DNA from: Nitrospirota bacterium
GTDB lineage: Bacteria > Nitrospirota > Nitrospiria > Nitrospirales > Nitrospiraceae
DNA length: 8,510 bases
Reading direction: 5' to 3'
Assembly: GCA_020028595.1 (NCBI GenBank)
Contig: JAIBHQ010000023.1
Coordinates: 1 to 8,510, forward strand
Shown: piece by piece, positions 1-5,621 of the stretch
Layout: every line of letters begins with the position of its first letter
Numbering within the stretch: the stretch's first letter is position 1
Notes under the pieces: generated by a model
The model's input: the letters and a program-made list of their open reading frames with translations, nothing else
Told to the model about the DNA's origin: nothing
The model's database searches: none
Made by a program: the position numbers and the translations under genes

Positions 1-52
1 ACATGGCTCTGCTTCATCCGGACGTCCGGCCGTAACTTGGCAAGGGGGCGCG

Positions 53-595
53 ATGGGTCCGCCCATTCGAGTCTGCGTCGTCATTCCTGAGTCTGAGGCC
101 GAAGCGTTCAGCCATGCGCTCGTCCTGGCGCGGAAGGCGCCCATCCTGGAAACCAAGGGAGGCGGGAAGGGCAAAACGCAGATAGCGATCTTTCCCGACC
201 TGACCGCTTCGTTGGCAGTGGTGGTTCCCCTCATCGGCGAGTTGACCAATCTGCCCGGCGCGCGGGTGACGGTTGACGAGCGGCAGGTGTCCAGCCTGAC
301 CCGGTTCTGGACCGCGCTGATCTGTTACCAGGAAAGCCTCGCCGAGCCGAACCCCCACGAGCACTGCCTGCGCTTTTCCGCCCGGCTCAACCAGTTCGGC
401 GGGTGTCCGGATCAGGCCTGTCTCTCGCCCTGTCAGTTTATCTGCACGCGCTGCATCGGCCTTGCGACAGGCAAGGGTGGCAGATCTCTCGAGGCCCAAT
501 TGGCCGATCTCGCCCGGCAGGCGGAAGTGGACTGGTGCCCAAATCTCGGATTGTCCGACCGTAACGACGCTTCAGGCTCACGCCGGCTCTCCTGA
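53..595 (+). CDS. Unrecognised cysteine-rich protein, possible metal or Fe-S binding
   Basis: A 180-residue protein that I do not recognise. The start is ATG 53, preceded by AAGGGGG at 42-48. There is no signal peptide and no clear membrane helix, so it is probably cytoplasmic. The first 75 residues are an ordinary mixed alpha/beta-like sequence. Nine cysteines are present: C8, C91, C105, C118, C123, C127, C131, C134 and C162. Five of them fall within 17 residues (C-x4-C-x3-C-x3-C-x2-C, residues 118-134), which looks like a metal or Fe-S binding knuckle. The spacing is not that of a classical ferredoxin, radical-SAM or zinc-ribbon motif I can name. The last 15 residues (rich in D, S, R) look disordered. 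The next gene begins 150 bp downstream behind its own regulatory region, so it is probably transcribed separately. The reading frame is well supported; the function is unknown. Confidence 0.7.
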   Translation: MGPPIRVCVVIPESEAEAFSHALVLARKAPILETKGGGKGKTQIAIFPDLTASLAVVVPLIGELTNLPGARVTVDERQVSSLTRFWTALICYQESLAEPNPHEHCLRFSARLNQFGGCPDQACLSPCQFICTRCIGLATGKGGRSLEAQLADLARQAEVDWCPNLGLSDRNDASGSRRLS

Positions 596-645
596 CACCA
601 TGAACCGGATGTCATCGTTGAGGCAGACGTGCAATCGATGACAAT

Positions 646-683
646 CATGACGAAGATCATGCTCACGGCTGACGGTCATCAGC
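646..683 (+). promoter_or_regulatory. Two tandem Crp/Fnr-type palindromes (TGA-N6-TCA)
   Basis: CATGA-N6-TCATG lies at 646-661 and GCTGA-N6-TCAGC at 668-683. Each is a perfect 5+5 bp dyad with the TGA-N6-TCA core shared by CRP (TGTGA-N6-TCACA) and FNR (TTGAT-N4-ATCAA) sites. The outer bases match neither consensus. The two centres are 22 bp apart, about two helical turns, so both would face the same side of the DNA. A Crp/Fnr regulator is encoded at 1534-2244. The sites and their geometry are read directly from the sequence; binding is inferred. Confidence 0.45.
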
Positions 684-684
684 G

Positions 685-717
685 TTGAAACTGTCCCTCA
701 GGCCTAACATGTCCCCC
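685..717 (+). promoter_or_regulatory. Weak promoter candidate for the barrel protein gene
   Basis: TTGAAA at 685-690 resembles a -35 box and TAACAT at 705-710 resembles a -10 box, but the spacer is only 14 bp. A poor -35 would be tolerated if an activator sat on the palindrome centred at 675.5. With a transcription start near 717 that centre would lie at about -41.5, the class II activator position. The start point is guessed from the -10 candidate alone. Confidence 0.25.
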
Positions 718-745
718 TGTGCAACTTTCACAAAAGGGGGATGTT
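706..745 (+). promoter_or_regulatory. Dyad covering the Shine-Dalgarno sequence of the barrel protein gene
   Basis: AACAT (706-710) and CCCCC (713-717) are complementary to GGGGG (736-740) and ATGTT (741-745). An inner TGTG/CACA pair lies at 718-721 and 729-732. Together this gives a 14-bp interrupted stem with 2-nt and 3-nt bulges and a 7-nt loop. The right arm contains AGGGGG, the obvious ribosome binding site for ATG 746, and ends at the base before the start codon. As RNA this would hide the ribosome binding site. As DNA it could be an operator. If transcription starts near 717, the outer stem would not be in the mRNA. Confidence 0.4.
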
Positions 746-1462
746 ATGACACGAGGGGACAGTCAACAGTTCGGACAGGCGGCATCGTGGGGCATAGCAC
801 TGCTGATGATCGTAGCGGTACTCGTCGGCCCCGGATGGGCCTGGGCCGAGGATGAGCTGAGGGGCAATCAGGTGTTCTTCCGCGGCGGCTTTGTGGGGTT
901 GTCCAGCGATCGGGGCAACGAGATTTTCACAAGCACTGGCCAGGTAGTCGGGGCGCAAACCACGAGCAACGATGGAAGCAGTGGATACTATGTGGGCGCA
1001 GGGCTGGACCTCATGCTTTCGAAGAACTTGTGGGGCATGATGAACAATATCTCAGCTGTCGGAGAGATCGGCGTGGAGTTTAAGCGTTTCAATTCTGCGA
1101 AGGTTGTAGAGGCTGTGCCGTCCACTTGCGCTTCTGCCGGTATTGCTACCTGTTCAGTCAGGAGTAACACGGTTCAGATCACCATGCTCACAGTGGATAT
1201 CGCGCCGAAGCTCAAGTTCAATCAATTCGGGAATCTGGTGCCCTGGATCATTCCGATCGGGCTGGATTTTCACGTCATCAGCCCCCCATCGAACGCGAGC
1301 AATTATCTGGACATCGGCGTGCAGTTCGCCGCCGGGTTTGAATATAAGGTGTGGAAGGAGTTGAAACTGGGCGCCGACGCCCGCTTCCACCTCGCGTCGA
1401 ACCAGACCAATACGGTGAACAACTTTTGGACGGTCGGACCGTACGTAGGGATCGGGTTCTGA
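746..1462 (+). CDS. Outer-membrane beta-barrel protein
   Basis: A 238-residue secreted protein. ATG 746 is preferred because AGGGGG lies 5 nt upstream; a GTG at 719 would add nine residues lacking signal-peptide character. Residues 1-34 form a signal peptide with a hydrophobic core at about 16-31 and a probable cut after AWA34. The mature part alternates polar and hydrophobic residues in short strands separated by Gly/Asn/Ser-rich turns. It ends in a C-terminal Phe after an aromatic strand (YVGIGF), the usual BAM recognition signal. C128 and C136 lie in what looks like a loop and could form a disulfide. The length suits a small 8-stranded barrel of the OmpA/OmpX/OmpW size class. I cannot assign a substrate. 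Upstream are tandem Crp/Fnr-like sites and a dyad over the ribosome binding site, suggesting regulated expression. The Crp/Fnr gene follows after 71 bp with no clear terminator between. Confidence 0.8.
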   Translation: MTRGDSQQFGQAASWGIALLMIVAVLVGPGWAWAEDELRGNQVFFRGGFVGLSSDRGNEIFTSTGQVVGAQTTSNDGSSGYYVGAGLDLMLSKNLWGMMNNISAVGEIGVEFKRFNSAKVVEAVPSTCASAGIATCSVRSNTVQITMLTVDIAPKLKFNQFGNLVPWIIPIGLDFHVISPPSNASNYLDIGVQFAAGFEYKVWKELKLGADARFHLASNQTNTVNNFWTVGPYVGIGF

Positions 1463-1533
1463 CGCGACGCAAAGCGGCTGCGGGCCCGTTCTCCTGCGCG
1501 ATCTTTTCCAGCCGGTCTCCGGCGAGGCGACGC

Positions 1534-2244
1534 ATGAAACGGGTCCCTGTGGCATCCCAGGACTGTGCAGCCTGCGGGTTGCGCGACAAGTCGGTCGTGT
1601 GCGATCTGGAGGGGGCGGATTTCGACACCTTCCGCGCCATCCGGCAATCCCTGCGCTACGACGCGGGGCAGACCGTCTTTTACGAGGGCCACCCCTGCCT
1701 CGGGCTCTATCTACTCTGCTCGGGCAAGGTCAAGCTCACCCGCACGTCGTCGAGCGGCCAGCGGCAGATCGTCGGCATTCTGGATGGCGGCGAGCTGATC
1801 GAAAAGCACGCGTTCCAGGACGGCGCGCTTCACGAGATCACCTGCGAGACGCTGGAGCCGGCGCATCTTTGCTTCATCAACCGTGAGGCCTATCTCGGGC
1901 TGCTCCAGCGCAACAGCGGGCTGGCGATCCGGCTGATCGAGCTGCTCAGCAGCGAGCTGGGGGTCCGCATGGATCAGCGCGACCTCTTTGCGTTTCGGAC
2001 CGGCCGGCAACGGCTGGCGGGACTGCTGCTGGAGTTGAGCACGCGGTTCGGCCGGAAGGCCGGCAAGGGCACCCTGATCGGGATCAATCTGAAACGCGAG
2101 GAGATGGCGGACATGGCAGGGGTCGCCGTGGAAACCGCCATCCGACTGCTGAGCGCCTTCCGCAAGGAAGGACTGATCAGCATGGAGCGGCGGGCCATCA
2201 CCCTGCTGAACCAGGACCGCCTCGCCCGCATCGCCAGGATCTGA
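1534..2244 (+). CDS. Crp/Fnr-family transcription regulator with FNR-like cysteines
   Basis: A 236-residue protein. ATG 1534 has GAGG at 1524-1527 before it. The frame stays open further upstream, but that part overlaps the barrel gene and reads as Arg-rich non-protein sequence. Residues 30-125 form the cyclic-nucleotide-binding-like beta-roll, about 130-155 the dimer helix, and 186-215 the winged helix-turn-helix (LKREEMADMAGVAVETAIRL). E200 and R204 correspond to the DNA-contacting Glu and Arg of CRP/FNR; the FNR Ser at the third contact is I203. The N-terminus has C11-x2-C14-x8-C23, and C113 aligns with the fourth 4Fe-4S ligand of E. coli FNR (C122). FNR itself has C-x2-C-x5-C, so the third spacing differs. 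An oxygen- or redox-sensing cluster is therefore possible but not proven. The gene sits between a barrel gene preceded by TGA-N6-TCA palindromes and an O2-dependent desaturase gene, which are likely targets. Confidence 0.88.
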   Translation: MKRVPVASQDCAACGLRDKSVVCDLEGADFDTFRAIRQSLRYDAGQTVFYEGHPCLGLYLLCSGKVKLTRTSSSGQRQIVGILDGGELIEKHAFQDGALHEITCETLEPAHLCFINREAYLGLLQRNSGLAIRLIELLSSELGVRMDQRDLFAFRTGRQRLAGLLLELSTRFGRKAGKGTLIGINLKREEMADMAGVAVETAIRLLSAFRKEGLISMERRAITLLNQDRLARIARI

Positions 2245-2298
2245 CTGACTGCCGTATCCGTTGGAGACGCGCAGCGCGCTTTGCAAGAGAGGAGAGCT

Positions 2299-3255
2299 GT
2301 GAAACAGCAAAACGAGTCGGCATTTTGGATCATGAACACAGGCGCGGTCTGGCCTGCCGCGGTGGAGGAAGACATCGTCCCCGGACCGGAGGTGCGGGGC
2401 GAGGGACGCCCGCCGCGCGCCGTGGACGTGCCCACCGCCATCCTGTTTACCCTCGTGAACCTGACAGCCCTCGTCGCCGTGCCCCTGTTCGGCTACGTGT
2501 ACGGCTACACGTGGCTGGATTGGGCCCTGTGCGGGAGCCTGTACGTCGTCAGTGGCCTGGGCATCACGGTCGGCTATCACCGCCTCGCCGCTCACGGCAG
2601 TTTCCACTGCCCGGACTGGGTAAAGGCCGCGCTGCTCGTGGCCGGCGGCTGGGCCCTGGAGAATTCCGCCCTGAAATGGGCGGCCGACCACATGCGGCAC
2701 CACGCGCGCGTGGATCAGGAAGAAGATCCCTACAATGCGATGAGAGGGTTCTGGTACAGCCACTGCGGCTGGGTCATGCTGAAGGACCCGCACCGCACGG
2801 AGCGGTACGCGCCCTGGCTGCGGAAGGACCGCGTGATCATGTGGCAACACCGCTGGTATGTCCCGATCGTCCTGTCGGGGCTGGCCCTGCCGGCTCTGGT
2901 GGGGTATCTCGCCGGCGGTCCGCTGCAGGCGGCCGGCTGTTTTCTGCTCGCCGGCGTCGCGCGGGTGTTCCTGGTCCTGAATTCCACCTTCTGCATCAAT
3001 TCCGTCTGCCACCTATGGGGCCGGCAGCCATACAGCACGGCGAACAGCAGCCGGGACAACTGGTGGGTGTCCTTGATCACGTTCGGCGAGGGCTACCACA
3101 ACTACCATCACGCCTTCCCGCGCGATTATCGGAACGGGTCCAAGTGGTACAACGTGGACCCGTCCAAATGGGTCATCTACAGTCTGGCCTTGCTGGGGTT
3201 AAGCCGGAATCTCGTCCGGTCCGGGCCAAGACACATGCGCCAACCCGTTGCATGA
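2299..3255 (+). CDS. Acyl-CoA/acyl-lipid fatty-acid desaturase (membrane di-iron)
   Basis: A 318-residue integral membrane desaturase of the stearoyl-CoA (delta-9) desaturase family. Using O2 and two electrons it introduces a cis double bond into a fatty acyl chain. The three histidine boxes are H94-x4-H99, H131-x2-HH135 and H267-x2-HH271. N234-x3-H238 matches the extra iron-ligand motif of stearoyl-CoA desaturase. Hydrophobic segments lie at about 45-65, 70-92, 110-120 and 187-232. There is no cytochrome b5 domain, so electrons come from a separate protein. GTG 2299 is chosen because GAGGAG lies at 2289-2294; ATG 2332 has no ribosome binding site. The gene follows the Crp/Fnr gene by 54 bp and precedes the CopD-like gene by 4 bp. 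An FNR-like regulator beside an O2-consuming enzyme suggests oxygen-responsive control of membrane fluidity, which is inferred. Substrate form (CoA, ACP or lipid) cannot be told from sequence alone. Confidence 0.9.
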   Translation: MKQQNESAFWIMNTGAVWPAAVEEDIVPGPEVRGEGRPPRAVDVPTAILFTLVNLTALVAVPLFGYVYGYTWLDWALCGSLYVVSGLGITVGYHRLAAHGSFHCPDWVKAALLVAGGWALENSALKWAADHMRHHARVDQEEDPYNAMRGFWYSHCGWVMLKDPHRTERYAPWLRKDRVIMWQHRWYVPIVLSGLALPALVGYLAGGPLQAAGCFLLAGVARVFLVLNSTFCINSVCHLWGRQPYSTANSSRDNWWVSLITFGEGYHNYHHAFPRDYRNGSKWYNVDPSKWVIYSLALLGLSRNLVRSGPRHMRQPVA

Positions 3256-3259
3256 AGCG

Positions 3260-3736
3260 ATGATGATCGTGCTGGTGTGGCTGCATCTCCTGGCCGCGGT
3301 CGCCTGGATCGGCGGGATGGTATTCCTGTCGCTCGTGCTCGTGCCGATCTTGAAGCGCGAGCCGTTCGCCGCTCAGCGCGGCGCGTTGATCCGGACGGCG
3401 GCCCTGCGATTCCGTCTTGTCGTGTGGAGTGCCATCGCGGTGTTGCTGATGACGGGGCCGCTGTTGGTGATGAGCCGGGGATGGTCGTTCGGTGAGCCGG
3501 GCGGCTGGCCGGCCGTGCTGACCGTCAAGCTGATCCTGATCGCAATCTTATTGATGCTCACCCTCGCGCACGACTTGTTCATCGGTCCCCGCGTCGGCCG
3601 GATTTTGCAAACACCGGAGCCATCCCGGACCGGCCACGATCGCCTGCTCGTTGCCAGCTCCTCCTGGCTGCCCCGGCTGTCCCTCCTGCTTGCGTTGGCC
3701 GTCTTGTTCGCAGCCGTCTCGCTGGCGCGGACGTAA
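3260..3736 (+). CDS. CopD-like four-helix membrane protein
   Basis: A 158-residue membrane protein with four hydrophobic helices at about 4-30, 51-72, 84-105 and 135-155. The first helix carries the H-L-L-A-A-V-A-W-I-G-G-M pattern (H9, W17) common in CopD-domain and related small haem/copper-associated membrane proteins. H104 in helix 3 is a second intramembrane His that could pair with H9 as a metal or haem ligand. ATG 3260 (or 3263) lies 4 nt after the desaturase stop; TTG 3248 would overlap the desaturase end by 8 nt. The Shine-Dalgarno match is weak (GAAGCG), consistent with translational coupling to the desaturase. Full CopD proteins are longer; this is the stand-alone short form. A role in copper handling or in supplying electrons to the desaturase is speculation. 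The membrane topology is well supported, the family call moderately. Confidence 0.65.
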   Translation: MMIVLVWLHLLAAVAWIGGMVFLSLVLVPILKREPFAAQRGALIRTAALRFRLVVWSAIAVLLMTGPLLVMSRGWSFGEPGGWPAVLTVKLILIAILLMLTLAHDLFIGPRVGRILQTPEPSRTGHDRLLVASSSWLPRLSLLLALAVLFAAVSLART

Positions 3737-3748
3737 AATCGAATTTCC

Positions 3749-3790
3749 AAAAAAGAACGGGCCGCGCGATGCATACATCACGCGGCCCGT
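3749..3790 (-). terminator. Rho-independent terminator of the cupredoxin gene
   Basis: A 10-bp perfect GC-rich stem (3757-3766 with 3781-3790), one mismatch, then a further 4-bp stem (GATG/CATC) closing a CATA loop. Read on the - strand it is followed by TTCTTTTTT (3756 to 3748), so it ends the - strand gene whose stop is at 3827. On the + strand no T-run follows. It may still slow read-through from the converging CopD-like gene. Confidence 0.9.
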
Positions 3791-3826
3791 GACCGCATTA
3801 AGAACCGTCAACGACTGATGGACAAA

Positions 3827-4318
3827 TCAGCCGCCGCCGACCTCACCCTTCGTCTCCACGACCAGGAATTCACCCCTCATGTGAGTGTGAATATCGCACC
3901 AGAGGGGAACCTGTGTCGTTTCGCTGATTCCGGTCGCCGGATCCGTGTGGGACGCCTTCTTGAAGTACAAGGTCATGGACTTCCCTGGCTCGAGATGGTA
4001 GGCCCTGGCCCCTTTGCCTTTCGGGCTCTTGACCTCCGTACCATCACCTTCCTTCTTGACGACTCCGTCCTTGAACAGCGGCGACGCGATCCCATGGGTC
4101 ATCGTGCCCTTGTTGTGGACCACGATCGCGGTCAACGCGCCGGGCGACGTATGGCCCTTCACCTCGTATCCCTTGTCCGTGATCGTCACATCGACCTTCA
4201 TCTCGGGATCCGCAGCCTGGACGACGGATCGCCCATCGAACCCCGCCACCAACAAGGTCACGGCTCCCATGGCTAAAGGAACCAGCAACCCTTTTAATGC
4301 GCTTGCCTTGCTCTGCAT
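3827..4318 (-). CDS. Secreted cupredoxin (type 1 copper protein)
   Basis: A 163-residue protein with an N-terminal signal peptide (positive K4 and K9, hydrophobic core about 10-25, probable cut after VVQA35 or A36). The mature domain of about 127 residues has the cupredoxin beta-sandwich pattern. The C-terminal copper loop is C141-D-I-H144-T-H-M147, i.e. C-x2-H-x2-M, and H75 in the MTH motif is the probable upstream His ligand. H146 is an extra His in the loop. This matches plastocyanin/halocyanin-like blue copper proteins, small periplasmic one-electron carriers, with a very short ligand loop. ATG 4318 is chosen because AAGGGGG lies 5 nt upstream on the - strand; an earlier ATG at 4354 would put 12 extra residues before the signal peptide. 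It is a single-gene unit with its own terminator at 3749-3790. A likely role is electron transfer to or from the c-type cytochromes and bc complex encoded nearby. That partner is inferred. Confidence 0.85.
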   Translation of the reverse strand: MQSKASALKGLLVPLAMGAVTLLVAGFDGRSVVQAADPEMKVDVTITDKGYEVKGHTSPGALTAIVVHNKGTMTHGIASPLFKDGVVKKEGDGTEVKSPKGKGARAYHLEPGKSMTLYFKKASHTDPATGISETTQVPLWCDIHTHMRGEFLVVETKGEVGGG

Positions 4319-4545
4319 AACGGCCCCCTTGTGGTTGAAGTGAGTAAGACCCATCTCTTGGCGAGTTCACTGACAACCCGGCCGTTATCGGTCAACCCAG
4401 CCTTCTCTCCCTGCTTCTGTCGAATTGCAACACGAGTGCCATGACTGGTTGCTCTTGCGTGGGAGACCGCTGTGTGCTTCGTGTTATTGCTCTGCGGCCT
4501 TTCTTTGTAATACTGTCAGCAACTTAGACTCATCTGTCCACTTGG

Positions 4546-4668
4546 TCAGTCCATGGCGGTGCACTTGGAGTCGTCGCTATGCCAGTGAAGGCTGAAAGGT
4601 CTGTAGCATTCCGCACCAGCCGGGCAGACTTCCGTGTAGCCTTTCTCTTCAACTCTACCGAGAAACAT
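4546..4668 (-). CDS. Possible 40-residue Cys/His-rich small protein
   Basis: An ATG at 4668 on the - strand opens 40 codons ending in TGA at 4546. GAAGG lies 7 nt before the ATG, an acceptable ribosome binding site. The peptide has a composition like real protein: three cysteines (C15, C21, C36), the stretch SLHWHSDDSKC and several acidic and aromatic residues. It is not the Arg/Pro/Ala-rich text typical of false frames in GC-rich DNA. It has no signal peptide or membrane helix. C15, C21, H28, H30 and C36 could bind a metal. It is not a known family to me. The + strand also has a 61-codon frame across the same bases with a plausible GGAG, so this call is uncertain and rests on composition and ribosome binding site only. 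It would be divergent from the cytochrome operon, sharing the dyad at 4699-4720. Confidence 0.3.
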   Translation of the reverse strand: MFLGRVEEKGYTEVCPAGAECYRPFSLHWHSDDSKCTAMD

Positions 4669-4692
4669 TTTCGCGCCTTCCCAACTCCTTGT

Positions 4693-4722
4693 TTGAACTG
4701 TACAATTTCGCCCTTGTACAAA
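4693..4722 (+). promoter_or_regulatory. Candidate promoter with operator-like dyad for the cytochrome operon
   Basis: TTGAAC at 4693-4698 and TACAAA at 4717-4722 (18-bp spacer, each 4 of 6 matches to consensus) are a weak sigma-70-like pair. Between and overlapping them is a perfect inverted repeat TGTACAA-N8-TTGTACA (4699-4705, 4714-4720). A protein bound there would block or remodel the promoter. The first codon of the cytochrome is 67 bp beyond. The dyad is plain in the sequence; the promoter boxes are only suggestive. Confidence 0.3.
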
Positions 4723-4788
4723 TTCCAACTGGCATGCCAATCGCACAGAACGGGAACAGTCTGAGTGGCGTCCATAGGGAGAAATGTG

Positions 4789-5139
4789 ATGAAATCTCGT
4801 AACATGTTCGCGTTCGTGGTGGCAGCAGTAGGACTGTGGGCACTGGTACAGCCTGCGTGGAGCGCTGGCGGTGATCCTGCAAAAGGGAAGGCCGTGTATG
4901 AGCAACGCTGTCTGGCCTGCCATGGGACGCAGGGGAAGGGCGACGGCCCGACTGGAAAAGTGCTCATTCCGCCGGCCGCCGACTTCACCAGCGCGGCGAG
5001 CAAAAAGAAATCCGACGCCGACCTGCTGAAGACCATTGAAAACGGGAAGCCGCCCACCGCGATGGTGGCGTGGAAGGGTCTGCTGTCCGATCAGGACATT
5101 CAGCATGTGCTGGCGTACGTGAAGACGCTGCGGAAGTAG
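4789..5139 (+). CDS. Periplasmic class I cytochrome c (mono-haem)
   Basis: A 116-residue protein with a signal peptide (residues 1-26, cut probably after AWSA26) and a mature domain of about 90 residues. The haem c site is C41-L-A-C44-H45 and M92 in PPTAMVAWKG is the probable sixth ligand. The C-terminal helix (LSDQDIQHVLAYVKTL) is the usual class I ending. ATG 4789 is preferred because AGGGAG lies 7 nt upstream; GTG 4765 would place eight residues before the signal peptide. Size and layout match small c551/c6-like electron carriers. It is the first gene of a run of co-directional genes leading to the Rieske/cytochrome b complex, with only 10 bp to the next gene. It is a likely electron acceptor for that complex or donor to a terminal oxidase. 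The partner is inferred from context. Confidence 0.9.
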   Translation: MKSRNMFAFVVAAVGLWALVQPAWSAGGDPAKGKAVYEQRCLACHGTQGKGDGPTGKVLIPPAADFTSAASKKKSDADLLKTIENGKPPTAMVAWKGLLSDQDIQHVLAYVKTLRK

Positions 5140-5149
5140 AGAGCAAGGC

Positions 5150-5620
5150 ATGACAGCTCGAAGCGTGGGCGTGGCGGCGATCGTCTTGTGGGTGCTCAGC
5201 GCCGTGGTCTTCGGATGGATGTTTGTGAAGGGATGGACGACGCCGGGCACGGACGGGCGCACGGAGATCGTCCTGGCGCCGGTGGAACGGGATCTCATCC
5301 TGGGGGAAATGCGGGATCTGCTGAAAGCCGTGCATGGGGTGGTCACGGGTTTGAGCGATCCCGCGCAGGGAATGAAGGAGGCGGAGCGCGCCGCGCGTGC
5401 GGCCGGGATGAGCATGGCGGCCGACGTGGACCCGGCCATCATGACGAAGCTGCCGTTGCCCTTCAAGCAAATGGGCATGTCGGTTCACAAAGACATGGAT
5501 GCCCTGGCGGATGCGATCGTGCAGAAAGAGACGCCGGCGCAGATCCTGGCCCGTGTGTCGAGTATCACGGCCCGGTGCACGACGTGCCATGAGATGTACC
5601 GGTTCTCAGTACTTCACTAG
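5150..5620 (+). CDS. Membrane-anchored cytochrome c'-like protein (class II)
   Basis: A 156-residue protein. Residues 8-28 form one hydrophobic helix that looks like an uncleaved N-terminal anchor. The rest (about 40-156) is predicted mostly helical. The haem c site C143-T-T-C146-H147 is close to the C-terminus, as in cytochrome c' and other class II four-helix-bundle cytochromes. M54 in LGEMRDLL sits where class II proteins place a distal ligand in helix 1, so six-coordinate haem is possible. Only nine residues follow the haem His. ATG 5150 is preceded by AGAGAG at 5138-5143, just after the upstream stop. Classic cytochromes c' are periplasmic and bind NO or CO. This anchored form next to quinol-oxidase genes could instead carry electrons or sense gas. 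Class II assignment rests on haem position and helical character. Confidence 0.75.
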   Translation: MTARSVGVAAIVLWVLSAVVFGWMFVKGWTTPGTDGRTEIVLAPVERDLILGEMRDLLKAVHGVVTGLSDPAQGMKEAERAARAAGMSMAADVDPAIMTKLPLPFKQMGMSVHKDMDALADAIVQKETPAQILARVSSITARCTTCHEMYRFSVLH

Positions 5621-5621
5621 C

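Larger units (their letters stand above)
4319..4788. other. 470-bp gap between divergent cupredoxin and cytochrome genes
   Basis: The stretch separates the - strand cupredoxin from the + strand cytochrome operon and should hold both promoters. Its composition is less GC-rich and more T-rich than its surroundings, especially at 4440-4520 and 4640-4725. It contains a possible 40-codon - strand gene (4546-4668), a dyad TGTACAA-N8-TTGTACA (4699-4720), and a perfect 10-bp palindrome TGGCATGCCA (4730-4739). I see no convincing promoter for the cupredoxin and no RNA gene. The part at 4400-4545 shows nothing I can name. Confidence 0.6.

Noticed and set aside
718..732. TGTG-N7-CACA as a CRP site
   Set aside because: The spacing is one base short of the CRP consensus (N8 between TGTG and CACA). 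It was kept only as the inner part of the hairpin over the ribosome binding site.
1463..1533. Terminator between the barrel and regulator genes
   Set aside because: GC-rich self-complementary bits such as CGGGCCCG are present, but there is no stem with a proper loop followed by a T-run.
1711..3012. Long 433-codon open frame on the - strand
   Set aside because: It lies opposite the Crp/Fnr and desaturase genes, and its product is Gln/Arg/Gly/Pro-rich with no family signature. The + strand genes have all their catalytic and DNA-binding motifs.
3818..4276. 152-codon + strand frame opposite the cupredoxin
   Set aside because: The - strand frame has a signal peptide, copper ligands, ribosome binding site and terminator; this one has none of these.
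4579..4764. 61-codon + strand frame in the gap before the cytochrome operon
   Set aside because: It has a possible GGAG but no recognisable pattern, and it overlaps both the candidate - strand small gene and the dyad-bearing promoter. The opposite frame looks more protein-like.
4546..5478. 310-codon - strand frame including the small-protein tail
   Set aside because: Most of it is antisense to two clear cytochrome c genes and reads as Arg/Pro/His-rich text. Only the last 40 codons, which lie outside those genes, look protein-like.
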